The notes under the pieces: model-generated
What the model was told of the DNA's origin: nothing
What the model saw: only the letters and a program-made list of their open reading frames with translations
The model's database searches: none
Source of the DNA: Anastrepha obliqua
Taxonomy: Eukaryota; Arthropoda; Insecta; Diptera; Tephritidae
Direction of reading: 5' to 3'
Assembly: GCF_027943255.1 (NCBI RefSeq)
Contig: NC_072892.1
Coordinates: 31,767,792-31,831,791 of the forward strand
DNA length: 64,000 nucleotides
Program-made: the position numbers and the translations under genes
Shown here: piece after piece, positions 22,401 through 35,400 of the stretch
Numbering within the stretch: the first letter of the stretch is position 1
Layout: each line of letters starts with the position of its first letter

Positions 22401-23413
22401 ACTGCGCTGGTCAACATCCATGTCACAATCGTGGAACATTTCGGCGAGATTCTTTTGGAAGTGCTCCAAAAGTAACGTCAAAAGGCCCGGCAAATGTGCC
22501 AGTCCAAAGTACTGCACCGTTGTGTCGTCGAAAAGCAACACGTTTAGCACGTCTAACGCCCAGGTGCACTCAGTCAATAGCCCCGAGCGCATTGCCATAA
22601 ATATGCGCCATGGATCCACAGGGCAAACGTCGGCCTTTGTCAGTCGCTTGCGCCTATACAGCACTGGTGTAGTGGCTTCAACGCTGTCCGACGGGAAAAC
22701 TATTTCCTTTTTAACCAGCTGCGCGCCTGGAGGAGTTGGAAATGATTGTTGCGGTTGTGGTTGTGGTGGCTGCTGTTGCGTTGGAACCTGCGGCATGCCA
22801 GGTGAGCCCAATTGTGGTACAGCGCTCACTACAGAAACGGGTGGCTTAGGTGCACCGGTCACTGGTGCGCCCATGACAGGCGGCAATGCACTGACCGTGC
22901 TAGGTGGCGCTACAGATGGCGGCGGGCCGCATGCAGGCGTACCTGCACTACTGACTTGTGGTGGCGCTGGCATCACAAATGGTGGTTTTGTCATGGTTTG
23001 ATTGGACGTCGGGCCAACGGGTTGTTGCTGGGCGGGTGGCGGAGGCATACCGGGGCGTTGCTGTGGCGTTTGCTGTTGACTACCGCCTGTCGGCCGTAAC
23101 GCTGAGCCAGGTGTACCCGGCTGTGGTGGAGGTTGAACAGCGCCAGCCATTTGCGCCCACTGTGGCGGCGGTGGTGGCTGCTGTTGTTGACTTTGCTGTT
23201 GGTATGGTGGCTGCTGTTGCGGTGGCGGTGGAGGCTGTTGGGGCGCATAGCGATGCTGTTCCCATTGCACGGCGGCCGATGCTTGCTGATTGGGTGGTCC
23301 AAGTGGACCACTGCCTGGTGGTGCGGCTGTTCGTGGCGGTGCGCTGCCCCAAGCTTGTGGGGTTGGTGCAGAAGGATACTGCCCACGGAACTGATTAGAA
23401 CTACTCCAACCAC
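19470..23413 (-). CDS. osa: osa terminal coding exon L with the BAF250 C-terminal domain
   Basis: This 3944-base exon begins GWSSSNQFRGQYPS after a tttaaatag acceptor and runs uninterrupted to the TAG at 19472-19470. It carries a Gln/Pro region, the conserved block from RKRLTKADVCPVDPWRIF to LLTLLLEHFQKNLAEMF (about 22420-22665), an acidic stretch, NIPFARYIRG, basic KKRR patches typical of nuclear import, and the BAF250_C region (about 20400-21400) containing NIFRNLTFVPGNETLLAKS and HLELSRYDELIARPLIDG, which is almost invariant against Drosophila. The last 300 residues are Ser/Asn/Ala/Thr-rich repeats. Frames on the opposite strand are open only because of GC-rich repeats. Confidence 0.97.
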
Positions 23414-26400
23414 CTATTTAAAATGCAGACAAAATTAATTACGAATATGCGATGAGACGATGCGAAGTGTAGCTCGAATACTTACCATACATTTGTGGCC
23501 TAGTATTATACGCTGGATAGGGTTGAGAGTCTTTCACAAAATCTGGATGCCGTCTTGGTTGAGGAGTCTAAATATGAAATTAACAGAGGAGTTAGCGAAT
23601 AGCGAACAAACGTAAATGCGTGCAAAAACCAACCTGATCAGGCGGTCTGTAATAATCCTGTTGTGTTGGAGCACCGGGCGGATAGCCGCCGCCTGGAGCT
23701 GCCGGACCACCAGTAGGTGGGCCAGCTGTGCCAGCTACAGCCGAACCAGGCGGTGTGGGTGTTTGAGAGCTACCTGGTGGCGGTTGACTGTACGAACGAT
23801 TACCATAAGGGCCATATTGATTTGCACCAGGTGGAGGACTAAATGGGAATTAAATAAATGTGAGTTTCACGAGACAATCAAAAATACTTCAAATATCAGT
23901 AGCCAGTTTAAATGCTGGACAAAGTGTTAGAAAACAATACTTTTGTAATAACTGTTCGGATAAGTAGTTAACAACAAATGGACTACTATTTAGCAATGTA
24001 TGGAGAAGTAGAGAAAATAGCACTCACGCTTCCCCCTCTGGCCCATAAGGAGGGTACATATTTCGATTCTGTGGCGGAAATTGAGGTCCCTGACTTTGGC
24101 CAAATTGGCCGGGCGGCCCAGTTGCATTGTATTGATCGCTTGAACCATATTGACCGTAGGCACCCGGTTGTCCTGGATATGGAGAACCTACGAAAAAAAC
24201 GAGAAATACGGAACTTGTAAGTGATAAATCAAATATTGCAGTAACATAAACGTAAATGATAGCTGGACGTAGGACAGAGAGGAAGAGAAAATATAGTAAA
24301 TTGTGTGGCAGAAAATATGAGACCAATTAAAGTAGTGTTTGTAGTAGATTTTGCTGAATACTTTGTGTGATTTTTTAATAGGCTAAAATGAAAAATGTTT
24401 GTTAATTATTAAATTTCATCCATTACCTTAATTCTAAAATGGCGAAGGCTATAATGAAGATAACTGCGTACTTATTGCATATAAAACGTTAATTTAAAAA
24501 AATTGTTAGTGGATTCTAGTTTACTATGAATTTTTGGTGTACTTGAATTAGTGATTTGTACCGGAATAGCCCACTTTAGAAATAACATCAACTACAAATT
24601 GAGAAACATCCTTCAAGTCGACTTTACATTAAGCTTAAATTTTTTAATTAAAGTTTGGAAACACTTTCGAGTAATACAGAAAGTGATCAGAGTTGGCAAT
24701 AAAGTAATTTCGGTTTTTTTGCTTTAAAAAGATTCTGTCTGCATTAGAATTTCTCTCCAGCAACTTACTTCAGTAGGAATATTAAAAAAGTTTATTTCCA
24801 TAAAGACAAGTAAGCTGCTGAGGCTCATAAAGAGATATAAAAATTTTATGGTGATAATTGCGGGAACCGGAAGCTGGAGCTGAAAAAAGAAGAGCGACGT
24901 ATTATCAGAATGAAGAAACAAGCGACCGAAATACGTGCGTGCGAGCGAGGAGCTTAAGATGTTGAGCAACTAGAAAAACGCAAAAAAAATCGACCAGAAA
25001 GTCCGTGGCGATTTCCTGTAAAAACAAAAGCGGCGATCTGTTCACTGATATTCAGAGCGGGCTTGAATTATGAAAGCAAAACTTCTCAAACCTGCTAAAT
25101 TGGACAACTGCGCATGTCACAAATAATGTGAAGATCCCCGATAGCCCAATCGTTGACGACATGACTGTCTTCGGGTAACGCGACCACGACGAGGAGAGAT
25201 TAGCTTTAACGCGCGTAAAGAACAACAAAGCCGCGGGAGCGGACGGAATGCCGGCTGAGCTATTCAAACATGGCGGCGAGGAGCTGGTAAGGTGCATGCA
25301 TGGAAGCGGTCCATGTAAAAAGTGGTCGGATAAAAGCATGTCAGCCGATTGGAGTTTAAGTGCACTCTGCCCAAACCAGTAGAAGGGTGATACAGCTAAT
25401 TTGTGTCAACTACCGCGAGATTAGTCTTTTAAATAATGCGTATAAGGCCCTAGAGAGCGTATTGTGTGAAAGGCTGAAGCCCACCATCAACCAACTAATT
25501 GGACCTAATCAGCGGCGTGGCTTTAGACCTGGAAAATCCACAATCGATCAGATATTCATAATACGCCAAGCGTTGGACAAGACCCATTGGAAGGAGTAAC
25601 GACATACACCATATTTTTGTCGATTTTAAAGCTGCGTTCGGCAGTTCGGAAAGGAGTTGCCTATATGCCGCGTTGCTTGAATTTGGTATCCCCGCAAAAC
25701 TAATACGGCTATGCCAAATGAATTGAGTCGGATCGGATGTAATCATACGAGCTTGGAATTGGAAAATCACTGAAATGTCTTATGACGTATTAAATTGGTG
25801 TACTGCAGAGATCGAAGAAGATTCACTCAACACAAACAGCTTTTACTTTGAATTGCAGTCAAATTTACATTTACCGTTTCAAATTTACCATTCATTAGCG
25901 AAAAGTAGAAGCCAAAAATATGATATTTTAGTGAGTCATAATTTTGAAGACATCAGTCGCATCACATTTAACTTTGATACCACGTCCACAATAGATACCA
26001 CAAGGATGATGGGTTACTAAGTTCGGCCATCCGCTATGGTGCAAAACAAAATTGTGAGAGTAGCTTTGGCCGCCACGCCATCAGATACTCGGCAGCAGAA
26101 TTCTGCCCGCTCATTTCACACGTTTTCGCACACTCTTCCAATCAGTCGTTGGTCAGACAGCAACAAAGGAGGAGCGGAGACTGTATTGATTTTTTTCGTA
26201 TGTTAGCAACACAACCTCAAGCCTCTGTAATGACCCATATGACGTCAGCCAATCAGCTGATTTTTGGGTTAACGGTCTGATATTGGCTACACCTCTGAAA
26301 TCTTTTCCTTACGCCTCTATGGACACTTATCTGTACATCCGCTGCTTGAGACGCATTCTACGTATCTGGTGGCCAGACAATTGAATATCAAACACCCAAT

Positions 26401-29400
26401 TTCATCGACGATGCCATCAAAAACCAATTGCTTGGCCATACCCTACGGAAAGGTAGCACTGAAATCAGCAGACAAGCGCTGGACTGGCACCCCCCAAGCA
26501 CAGCGCAGAAGAGGCAGATCTAGGGGTTCTTGGCGACGCTGCATCGAAGAGGAATACAAAGCCGTGGACAAAACAATGACCTGGCAGCAAGTGAAAAATG
26601 TATCCGGGAATCGCACAAAATGGAAAAATTTTACTTTGGCTCTATGCTCCACAACGAAGACAAAGGAATGATGATGATGATGATCCGCACATTATATACT
26701 ATTTTCATCTCACTTAGTTCTGTTCTCACACCAAATTTCAAGTCCACTTTTATGGAGCCTATCATATAACCGGCTGTCAGGACTAAACGTGCAACGTTCC
26801 CACGACAGTTGGAACTGCGTTACCGGAACAATTCGTATTTATATCTGACTAAGGGCTGTCGCTTCAGCTCTAGATCCAAATTGCAGTACCTAATATTCCC
26901 GTTTTCGGCCGCCGTAGCCGAATGGGTTGGTGCCTAACTACCATTCGGAATTCAGAGAGAACGAATCTCGGTGAAACACCAAAATGAAAAGAAAAAGTTT
27001 TTTCTAATAGCGGTGGCCCCTCTGCAGGCAATGGCAAACCTCCGAGTGTATTTCTGCCATGAAAAAGCTCCTCATAAAAAAATATCTGCCGTTCGTACTC
27101 GGTTTAAAACTGTAGGTCCCTCCATTTGAGAACAACCTTAAGACGCACGCCACAAATAGGAGGAGAAGCTCGGCCAAACACCCAAAAAGGGTGTACGCGC
27201 CAATTATATATACATATATATATACATATATTTTTTTATATTGGAAAAGAAAATAGTCACATGGCCAATCTTGAGCTCTTATATTTCTTTGAAATTGTAC
27301 TACGATTTGACGCCCAATATATGTAATTCAAGAGGATCTTTTCATTGAAGCACACATCCTTGGGAGTACGCGCCTTAACATGGTTTTACAAATGAAGTTA
27401 GCTAACAGTTTACTTCCGCTTCCGTACGGTAGCCAATTTTTTATTTATGAGCAGCGTTTTTGTAGGAGAAATGCAAATGTTTACCTTTGTTTTCTGGGAA
27501 GCGGCGGCTATTATTGTAGAAAGTCGATTTTATTCACGAGTACTCTCACTCGGCAGCGGTGGCGCTACTTGCTAAATAATTTATTATGTTTTGTATAAAA
27601 TTGTATTGAAATTTTGTTACATTTCACATCAAAAACCAGAAATTAGTTTCTTGCCAACTCAATACTTTTCATTCTGTGTTTCGTTTATCGAAAAACATAT
27701 GCCGTGCAGTTAAAATTTCATATTTTCTCAGCCCTTACGTGGGGAGGATTAGTATTTTTTTCTAAATGATTATTGGTAAATGATTTTTGCTAATTGATCA
27801 CTGAGTACAGTCTGTTACATAAGAGAGTGGTCATTGTTACACGTAAATAAAAAATCAGAGCGCCCTGTTCCATTTTCTATGACATAGAGGGCCCCTCAGT
27901 CCTTCATGCTTTTTGTAAATTTAGTCTTCAATTGAGTCGTTTTTCGAAATTAGTGCTGTTTACGCCTCTCGCACAATTTTCAATGTTCGCATGAAAAAGG
28001 ACCCAAATTACCGCAAACTGCTGCTGCGAAATATATAGGAAAGTCGAAGCAGTTCGTTAGCAAGTGGATAACGCGCTATAAAAAGGTTGGTAACGTGATG
28101 ATTTTCCTGATTGCGGAAGTGCAAGCAAAGTCTCAAAAAAAGACGAAAAAAGATTCTCGCATTGTTCTCGAAAGATCCAACTTTGACTTTACGTGGAGCT
28201 GCTGTGAAATTGAAAGCAAAAGGTGTTGACATATCTTACGGAACGATTCGCAGGCACTTGCTTGCCAATAAACCGAAATATCGCAGTACTTCGGAAAAAC
28301 CAATATTGAGTGCAAAACACGTTGAAAAATAAGTGGAATGGGCGAAAGAAACCTTGGACCGCGATTGGAGCAACGTAATTTTTTCTGATTAATCCTTCTT
28401 CTGGGCATTTCCGAGCATCAAACACACCTGGACATGTAATTTAGATCAACTTTCTCGACAAATTCGGAAAATTTGGAGGTCTTTTCCGGTAGAATATGCA
28501 GAAAAACTAGTGGAAAGTATGCCCCGACGGTGCCAGGCCATAATTGACAATGCAGGAGATTGGACTTGCTCCTGAGGTATTTGCATTGAGTATTGACGAC
28601 CAAATTATCAATCAATTTGCGAATTTTCGAAAATCAATTGTTATTATTTAACAGTGGCCACGCTCTTATGTAACAGACTGTGTATAAAAAGCGGCATTTA
28701 CCTGCCGCTTAGCCTACTTTTTTCTCCGTAATATCTTTATTTTGATAAGCTGGTCCACAACAGAAAACTTTTATGCGCAAATTTTAATTACCGAAAATTT
28801 TATTTTTTAATTTGTTTAAATTGATTTAAATCTATATTTTGCTTAAGCTCATTTACCAAAAAACTTTTGTGCTCAAATTTTAATGACCAAAAATGAGCTT
28901 TTTAATTTATTTCTTAAACAGCTGATTTGCTATTCCTGACAACTGATTTGCTATTAGTAACAGCTGATTTATATTTTTATTTTGATAATTGATTTTGAAA
29001 TTGATTTGATTTTTTATTTGATGTGTGGACCAGACCGCAAAATTTTGCGCTCAAATTTTATTGACCAAAAATGTTTTTTTTAGTTTGTTTCTCAAACAGC
29101 TGATTTACTGTTTTTACAGCTGATTTGCTATTCTTAAAAGCTGATTTGTTATTCCTAATAGTTGATTTATATTTTTATTTTGTTAAGCTGGTTGCTAAAA
29201 AAAACTTTTGCGCTCAAATTTTAATGACCAAAACAGTGCTTTTTAATTTGATTCTTAAACCGCTGATTTTCTTTTTTAACAGCTGAATTTCTTTTTTTAA
29301 CAGCTGATTTATATTATTATTTTACTTAACCTGGTTTAGTAGACCTCTAATTTTTCGAGCTCAAATTTTAGTAACCAAAAATATGCATTTCAATTCATTT

Positions 29401-32400
29401 CTTAAACTGCTGATTTGCTGTTTTAAAAGCTGATGTATATTTTTATTTTAATAAGCTGATCTACTAAAAAAACTCAAATTTGAATAACCAAAAACGCGCT
29501 TTTCAATTTGCTTCTCAAACAGCTTAGCAAATGAGCTGACAGTTGATTTATTCTTTTATTCTTAAAAGCTGATTGATTTGTTAATAGCTGATTTATATTT
29601 TTATTTGCTGCTTTAAAAATAGCAAATTTTAATAACCAAAAATGTACTCTTTACTTTTTTTTCTTAAACAGCTGATTTGCTTTTCCTGAGAGCTGATTTG
29701 CTCTTGGTAACAGCTAATTTATATTTTTATTTTGTTAAGCTGGTTGCTAAAAAACTTTTGCGCTCAAATTTTAATAACCAAAAATGTACTCTTTAATTTT
29801 TTTTCTTAAACAGCTGATCTCCCATCCTTAACAGCTGATTTACGGTATGGGATTTCTTTAGGCAAATAAACGTCAAACAACTCTAAAAAAATACAAGCGA
29901 ACCGACGTTATGTACTATAATTTTGTTGACTTGTGGCAAAACAACTTATTTGACTTAAGCAGTTTTCGCGTTAGGATCAATAAACCTTGGTTTTTATTGT
30001 AATCCATTATTGGAAAGAATTGTTAAGTTATTTATATGAATTAAAAGCCAGCGATTTGTGTTGGAGGGGAGGTAAAAAGTGCTTAGCGGATTTCGGTTGT
30101 TTTGCCAAAAATTCACGGATTTGTTTCGATGTGGATACAACAATACATAATTTATCTCACATATTTCGTACGTAAACAGTTAAGTAAGAAATAAAGAAAA
30201 TAAGCATACAAACACAGATTTAAGTACATAAATAATAGATTATTGCATATACACAACATAAAAGAAAGAAAATAAATATAGAAGTCAAATTGTGCAAAAT
30301 GAGATGTGTAGGAGGCGTTTTTTCCCAACAAAAGGACATTGCAAAACATAAAATAAAGTAAAACCAAAACTACACGAAAAATTAAAATAATAAAAAAATT
30401 AATACCTGGCGTTCTAGACACCGGCGTGTATGAATTGCCAGCGCCCTGTTGATAAGGGGAGGCACGTGGTGGCGGTGGTGCGTTGCTGACGCTACTATTG
30501 CCACTACCACCGCCACCCACAACCGGATCGTCAAAAGGATTGCTCACACTAATATTATCACCAGCTGCTGCTGTTTGAGTATTGCCTATGGGATGCGTGA
30601 TGCGGGATGAATTGTTGATGATTCATATTATTAGCAGTATATTAATTTTTTTGTTTTTGTTTGTTTGTTTTTCATTACCACGCACGATGGTTGTTTATTA
30701 TATTTTATTGATTTGTTGTTGGTTTTGTTGATGGTATTTAAAAAAAAATATATATGATGTTTTTTTTTTTGGTGGTAGTGATGGTGGTGGTTGTGGTTTT
30801 GGTGAGATGATGATGATGGTTGGTGATGAGAAGGTAAGTGAATCGAGATTGCAAAATAAGAATTAAAAATAAAAGAAAAAATTTAATTTTAATTAATTTA
30901 AAATTTGTTGTTGAAAAATGTTTAAGAAACAGATTGATAAGAAATTTAGAGTGCTTTGTTGTTGTTAGTGAATTGAAAACGAATTAACAATTTGGAATTT
31001 GGAATTTGGACGCCCGCCGCTTTTATCCAGTGTTAGTAAATTAGTAAATGTGAAATGTTAGTTACGAATGTTTGAAAATAATATTTTTTTTTAGTATTGT
31101 TTTCATAAAAAAAAACGATTTATGGAAAAATTCATTACATATTTTGAAAACAACCGGGTTGGAAAATTTACATAAATGTTAAAAATAAGATTTTATACAA
31201 AGAATTAAGTGCGCCTAAGTGAAATGCATTTTTTTTTTAATTTTTTTTTAATGTTTTTTTAATGTTTTTTTAATTACCTGCATGTGGAGTTTGTGCGTTG
31301 GTTTGTGAGGGTGGCCGTTGCATTTGGCCACCGCCAGCACCGTAGTCGGGTTGTGGGCCAGTCGTGCCGGGATAGCCGCCCGGATAGCCTGGATAGCCGT
31401 CAATCGATGCATTCGCGGCTGCTCCCGGAGCGGGGAATGAATCTTGAGAATTCGAGGAACCTGCTGACATTGTTGATGTGTTTGTGTTGTCCAACGCAAT
31501 TGCACCACCAATTTTTTCGATATGTGGGGGTTTTTGAAAGACAATTTTCAATAAATTTACAATTAAAACAGTGCTCCATATGCGAAAATATTTATAATTT
31601 GTTCACAATACAATACCAAATTATGAAAAGATATTTTGTTATATGCAAAAAAAAAAAAAATATTTTTACACGAGTAAATAAAACTTGGCAAACCTCAGAA
31701 TTTAAACATAATTAGATTGAGTATACAACACAAATACATATACAGTAGTTTTCCGATTTCACTAGAGAGCAACAGAAAGAACTTCGGCTTCGGCAACAAA
31801 ATTTTATTTCGGTTTCGGTTCGGCTTTGCCTAAGATAGAGTCGAATATTTCTTTAAGCATAGACTACTAATGCCCGCAGATTCAAGGACTACCACTAACG
31901 TAAAACTAACGTACGTGAAATCTGGTCAGCACTCAGTACAGCTTCGTCTGAAATTACCGGCAGTTCGGCGTTCGGCCTTAAAAATCAATGTCCGGTCGTG
32001 CTCTAGACTTAACGAAGACAATATTTGTTAGACCAATTCGTTAAACAATTTTTTTATACTGAATTTTTTTCGTACTGAATTGAAAAATAAAATTTCAAAA
32101 GTATCCGCTCTCCTCAGCTTAAGGGCAGCAGCTGCATATTTATGCAAAAGAGCTGCGTAATTTACTACAAAAAGATTATCAAAAAAAGACCCAATCGATT
32201 CTTCAGTCCTTGTCTGCTTCAAAACAGACTGATTATTCACTTTGTCCGTACTTCGACAAACACCTCAGTGCAAAATGGAAGTTGGGCGCAAAGAGTCGAG
32301 GATAAAGCAAATGTTTTCGCCCGTCATCTCTCAGAAGTTTTTGAAGATTAAAAAAAATAAATAATTGGCGCGTACACTTCTGTTGAGTGTTTGGCCGAGC

Positions 32401-35400
32401 TCCTCCTCTTATCTGTGGCGCGCGTTTTTATGTTGTTCCACAAAATGGAGGCACCTACAGTTTCATGCCGACTCCGAACGGCAGATATTTTTCATGAGGA
32501 GCTTTTTCATGACAGACATGACCGCCTCAGAATTTTGATTTTGAAAATTTCGTACAATTTTGAAGCTTTGCGTTACATAGTATCTGTTGTAAAGGGTTTT
32601 CCAATAAGAGGTGTTATTTTGATATTCAAAGAAAAATACTATTTTGTAATATAAATGATTGGATGTTTATTTCATTATAAAGAGAAAGGTATGCCGTTAA
32701 TAGTGGAAAATAACATCAGGCAAATGACCACCACGACCACGTTTACAGGGCAATATCATTTCTATGAAACTTTCCATAACCGAATTGCAAAGTGGCTGCC
32801 TTATGTCCTCGATAGCCTCACGTATTCCATCTTTGAGGTCTTGAATCGACCCTGGGGTGTTGGCGTAGACCTTCTCTTTCACGTGGCACCAATGAAAAAA
32901 GTCACAAGGTGTTAAATCACAAGATTTGTGATCACCTCTTCGAGAGATAACACGGTCCGGAAACTTTTCCCGTAAAAGATCAATGATTTCGTTGCTTGTG
33001 TGGCACGTAGCGCCGTCTTGTTGAAAATAATCAGATCAATACCTTCGAATAGCTGATGGGCTGACATCACTTGAGACGTGTTTACAAAAAAACTGAGATT
33101 GCCTTAGTAATACACGAAAAAATCAACCAGTGGCATTTCTTTGCCGTCTGAACAATAACTGGTTGGACGAGTCTGTGTATGTGTGTAAAATTATCGTGCA
33201 GAATTCGACTGCAGAATACCTAAGTGACGGGGTAGCCGCCAAAGTTCCCCTCACAATTTTCTTCTTCACCATGGCTAAATGGTAAACCTGGTAATCTATC
33301 AACCCTGGGGTGTGTAGGGGTACGCTGAGGCAAGTATGAGCTACTTAATCGAAACAATTGGATTGTGATTGTTTTGTTGTATGCGGTTTTCGTGTCGAAT
33401 CGAAAGTTCGTTAAATCGGAGAACTGCTGTATTTATATTTTTCGATTAGTCCTAAAAAGCTTTTTGTGAATTTTTTCTTATATTCAATATTGCCACTAAA
33501 AATGTAATGCACATACATATATCCTAGATATTATATTATACAAGGTGGGGCAAAAATCATCCAACCCGATTCAATCTCAAGATAACTTTTTTTTACTACA
33601 TAAAAAAAAAAGATTTTTAGTGGAGGAATATTTACTGTGGCCTTTGTGCGCCACATTGCTTGTCCATTTGCATATCGCAACTGTCTCGCTCACAAGTGTC
33701 AAATATGATTGACGTACGAGGCCATTTGCAAAAATTTTCCGTTAGGGTGATTAATTTTGCACCACCTTGTATTTATCATATTTCTCAGATAAATGACAGA
33801 TAATATATTAACACGTTGATTGCCACCATACAACAAAAAAAATGGGGTTCGTCCGGCCACGATTTTTTTTTACATAATACAATAGAATATTGTTCAACAA
33901 AATGTAGGCCATATGATGCCACATTGGTCTCATACCCATAGGCCAAGCAGCATAAACAATGCAATGGCTCTAGTATGGCGTGAATACACTACTACTAATA
34001 GCCTCTATGAAGCAGCTGCATCAGCACAAACCGAAATCTCACACATTATACCGTGAGACCAAATGTCACCACGAGGCCTGAAAGTCTCTTCGCACTGTGA
34101 GACCAACCTGGACTCACATGGCACTCAACGTGTTAAAGCACCTAGTTTTACGCCTTCATTCATATACTCAAATGCTAAGCCCTCGGCAGCTACTTAAAAA
34201 CATTTTGCATATTTCGCTAATTTCACTCTCTTACCTGGCGATGGTACCGAAGCGGCTTTGGCCGATTTTTTCTTTGTGCCGGCTTCCACTTGTTGAATGA
34301 TGGGCAAGGGATCGATATCACCGCGGTCGAAATGACATTCAAATGTCAATAAATTCTTTGTGTAGTGTTTGCGTAGAGTATAAGCGGCGCTGCTGCTGGC
34401 GCCTATGCCCAACAAGCCGGCGATGTCCTTCCAGGTTTTACTTTTTGTAACCTTTTGTTGAAAACATTCACAACGACGTTGCAAGTAAGTTCAGGTTTTT
34501 ATAGAACAAAGGAGAAATTTATAGTTAATAAAATATGAAAACAAAAACTCTAACAAATGTACGAATAATATCAAATGTAAATTTAAATTTATATAGAGAA
34601 AAATGGCAAGCAAACAATGATGTCATTGATGCAAATTGCTGTTTTTTTTTTTTTAATTTTTATATATATTTTTTTTTTATCCAATCGTCACTTAAACATA
34701 GAGATATTTTAGTAAGATAGTTCGAAAAAGGAAAATTGAAAAATACACAGAGAAGAAATGATACAAAATAAAGAGGAAAATACTACGGGAGTTGAATTGC
34801 ATGGAATTTCGAAGGAAATACAAAACATAATAATTTGACTACTTACATACATACAGTGGGAAAAGGAACTAATCAATACACATTTTTGCACTACTACGGC
34901 AGAGGGAACACGGATTGGCGGATTGATGCGTGAGTGGCGATTTAGAACTACATTTAATGAGAGTCGGGTGGGTTATTGTATTGAGAAGTGCTTAGTATAA
35001 ATGTTTGAACTATTTTAAAAAATAATATTTAGTGTAAATGAGTTAAACTATTTTATAAAATAATATTTAGTGTAAATCAATAAAGCAACTTTAAAACATA
35101 ATTGCAAAATTTTGTAACTTAAATTTATAGTTTTTATTATTGGCACATCGACAATTGCCTATAATCCGTGAAAACATTTGGCATCACTGCGTAACAAATA
35201 TCAAATTAATATTTAATGAAGTCAATTATGAACTGAAAAATGCTAGCGGCAAGATTTTTTTTTTTTTTTTTTTTTTGTTTTTTTTTTTTAATTAATAGAA
35301 AATTGTGGATCGATATTTTGATAATTATTTTTAGAATTCTCAAAGTGTGTTGGTCGATATCAATGTACATCTCCTCCGGATGTCTTGGAAGCACCGATTT

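Noticed and set aside
31461..31551. The open frame of exon G extends upstream to an ATG at 31551, suggesting an alternative start
   Set aside because: Osa similarity begins right after the gtcagcag acceptor, phase with exon F is exact there, and the upstream residues (KPPHIEKIGG) show no Osa match that I trust.
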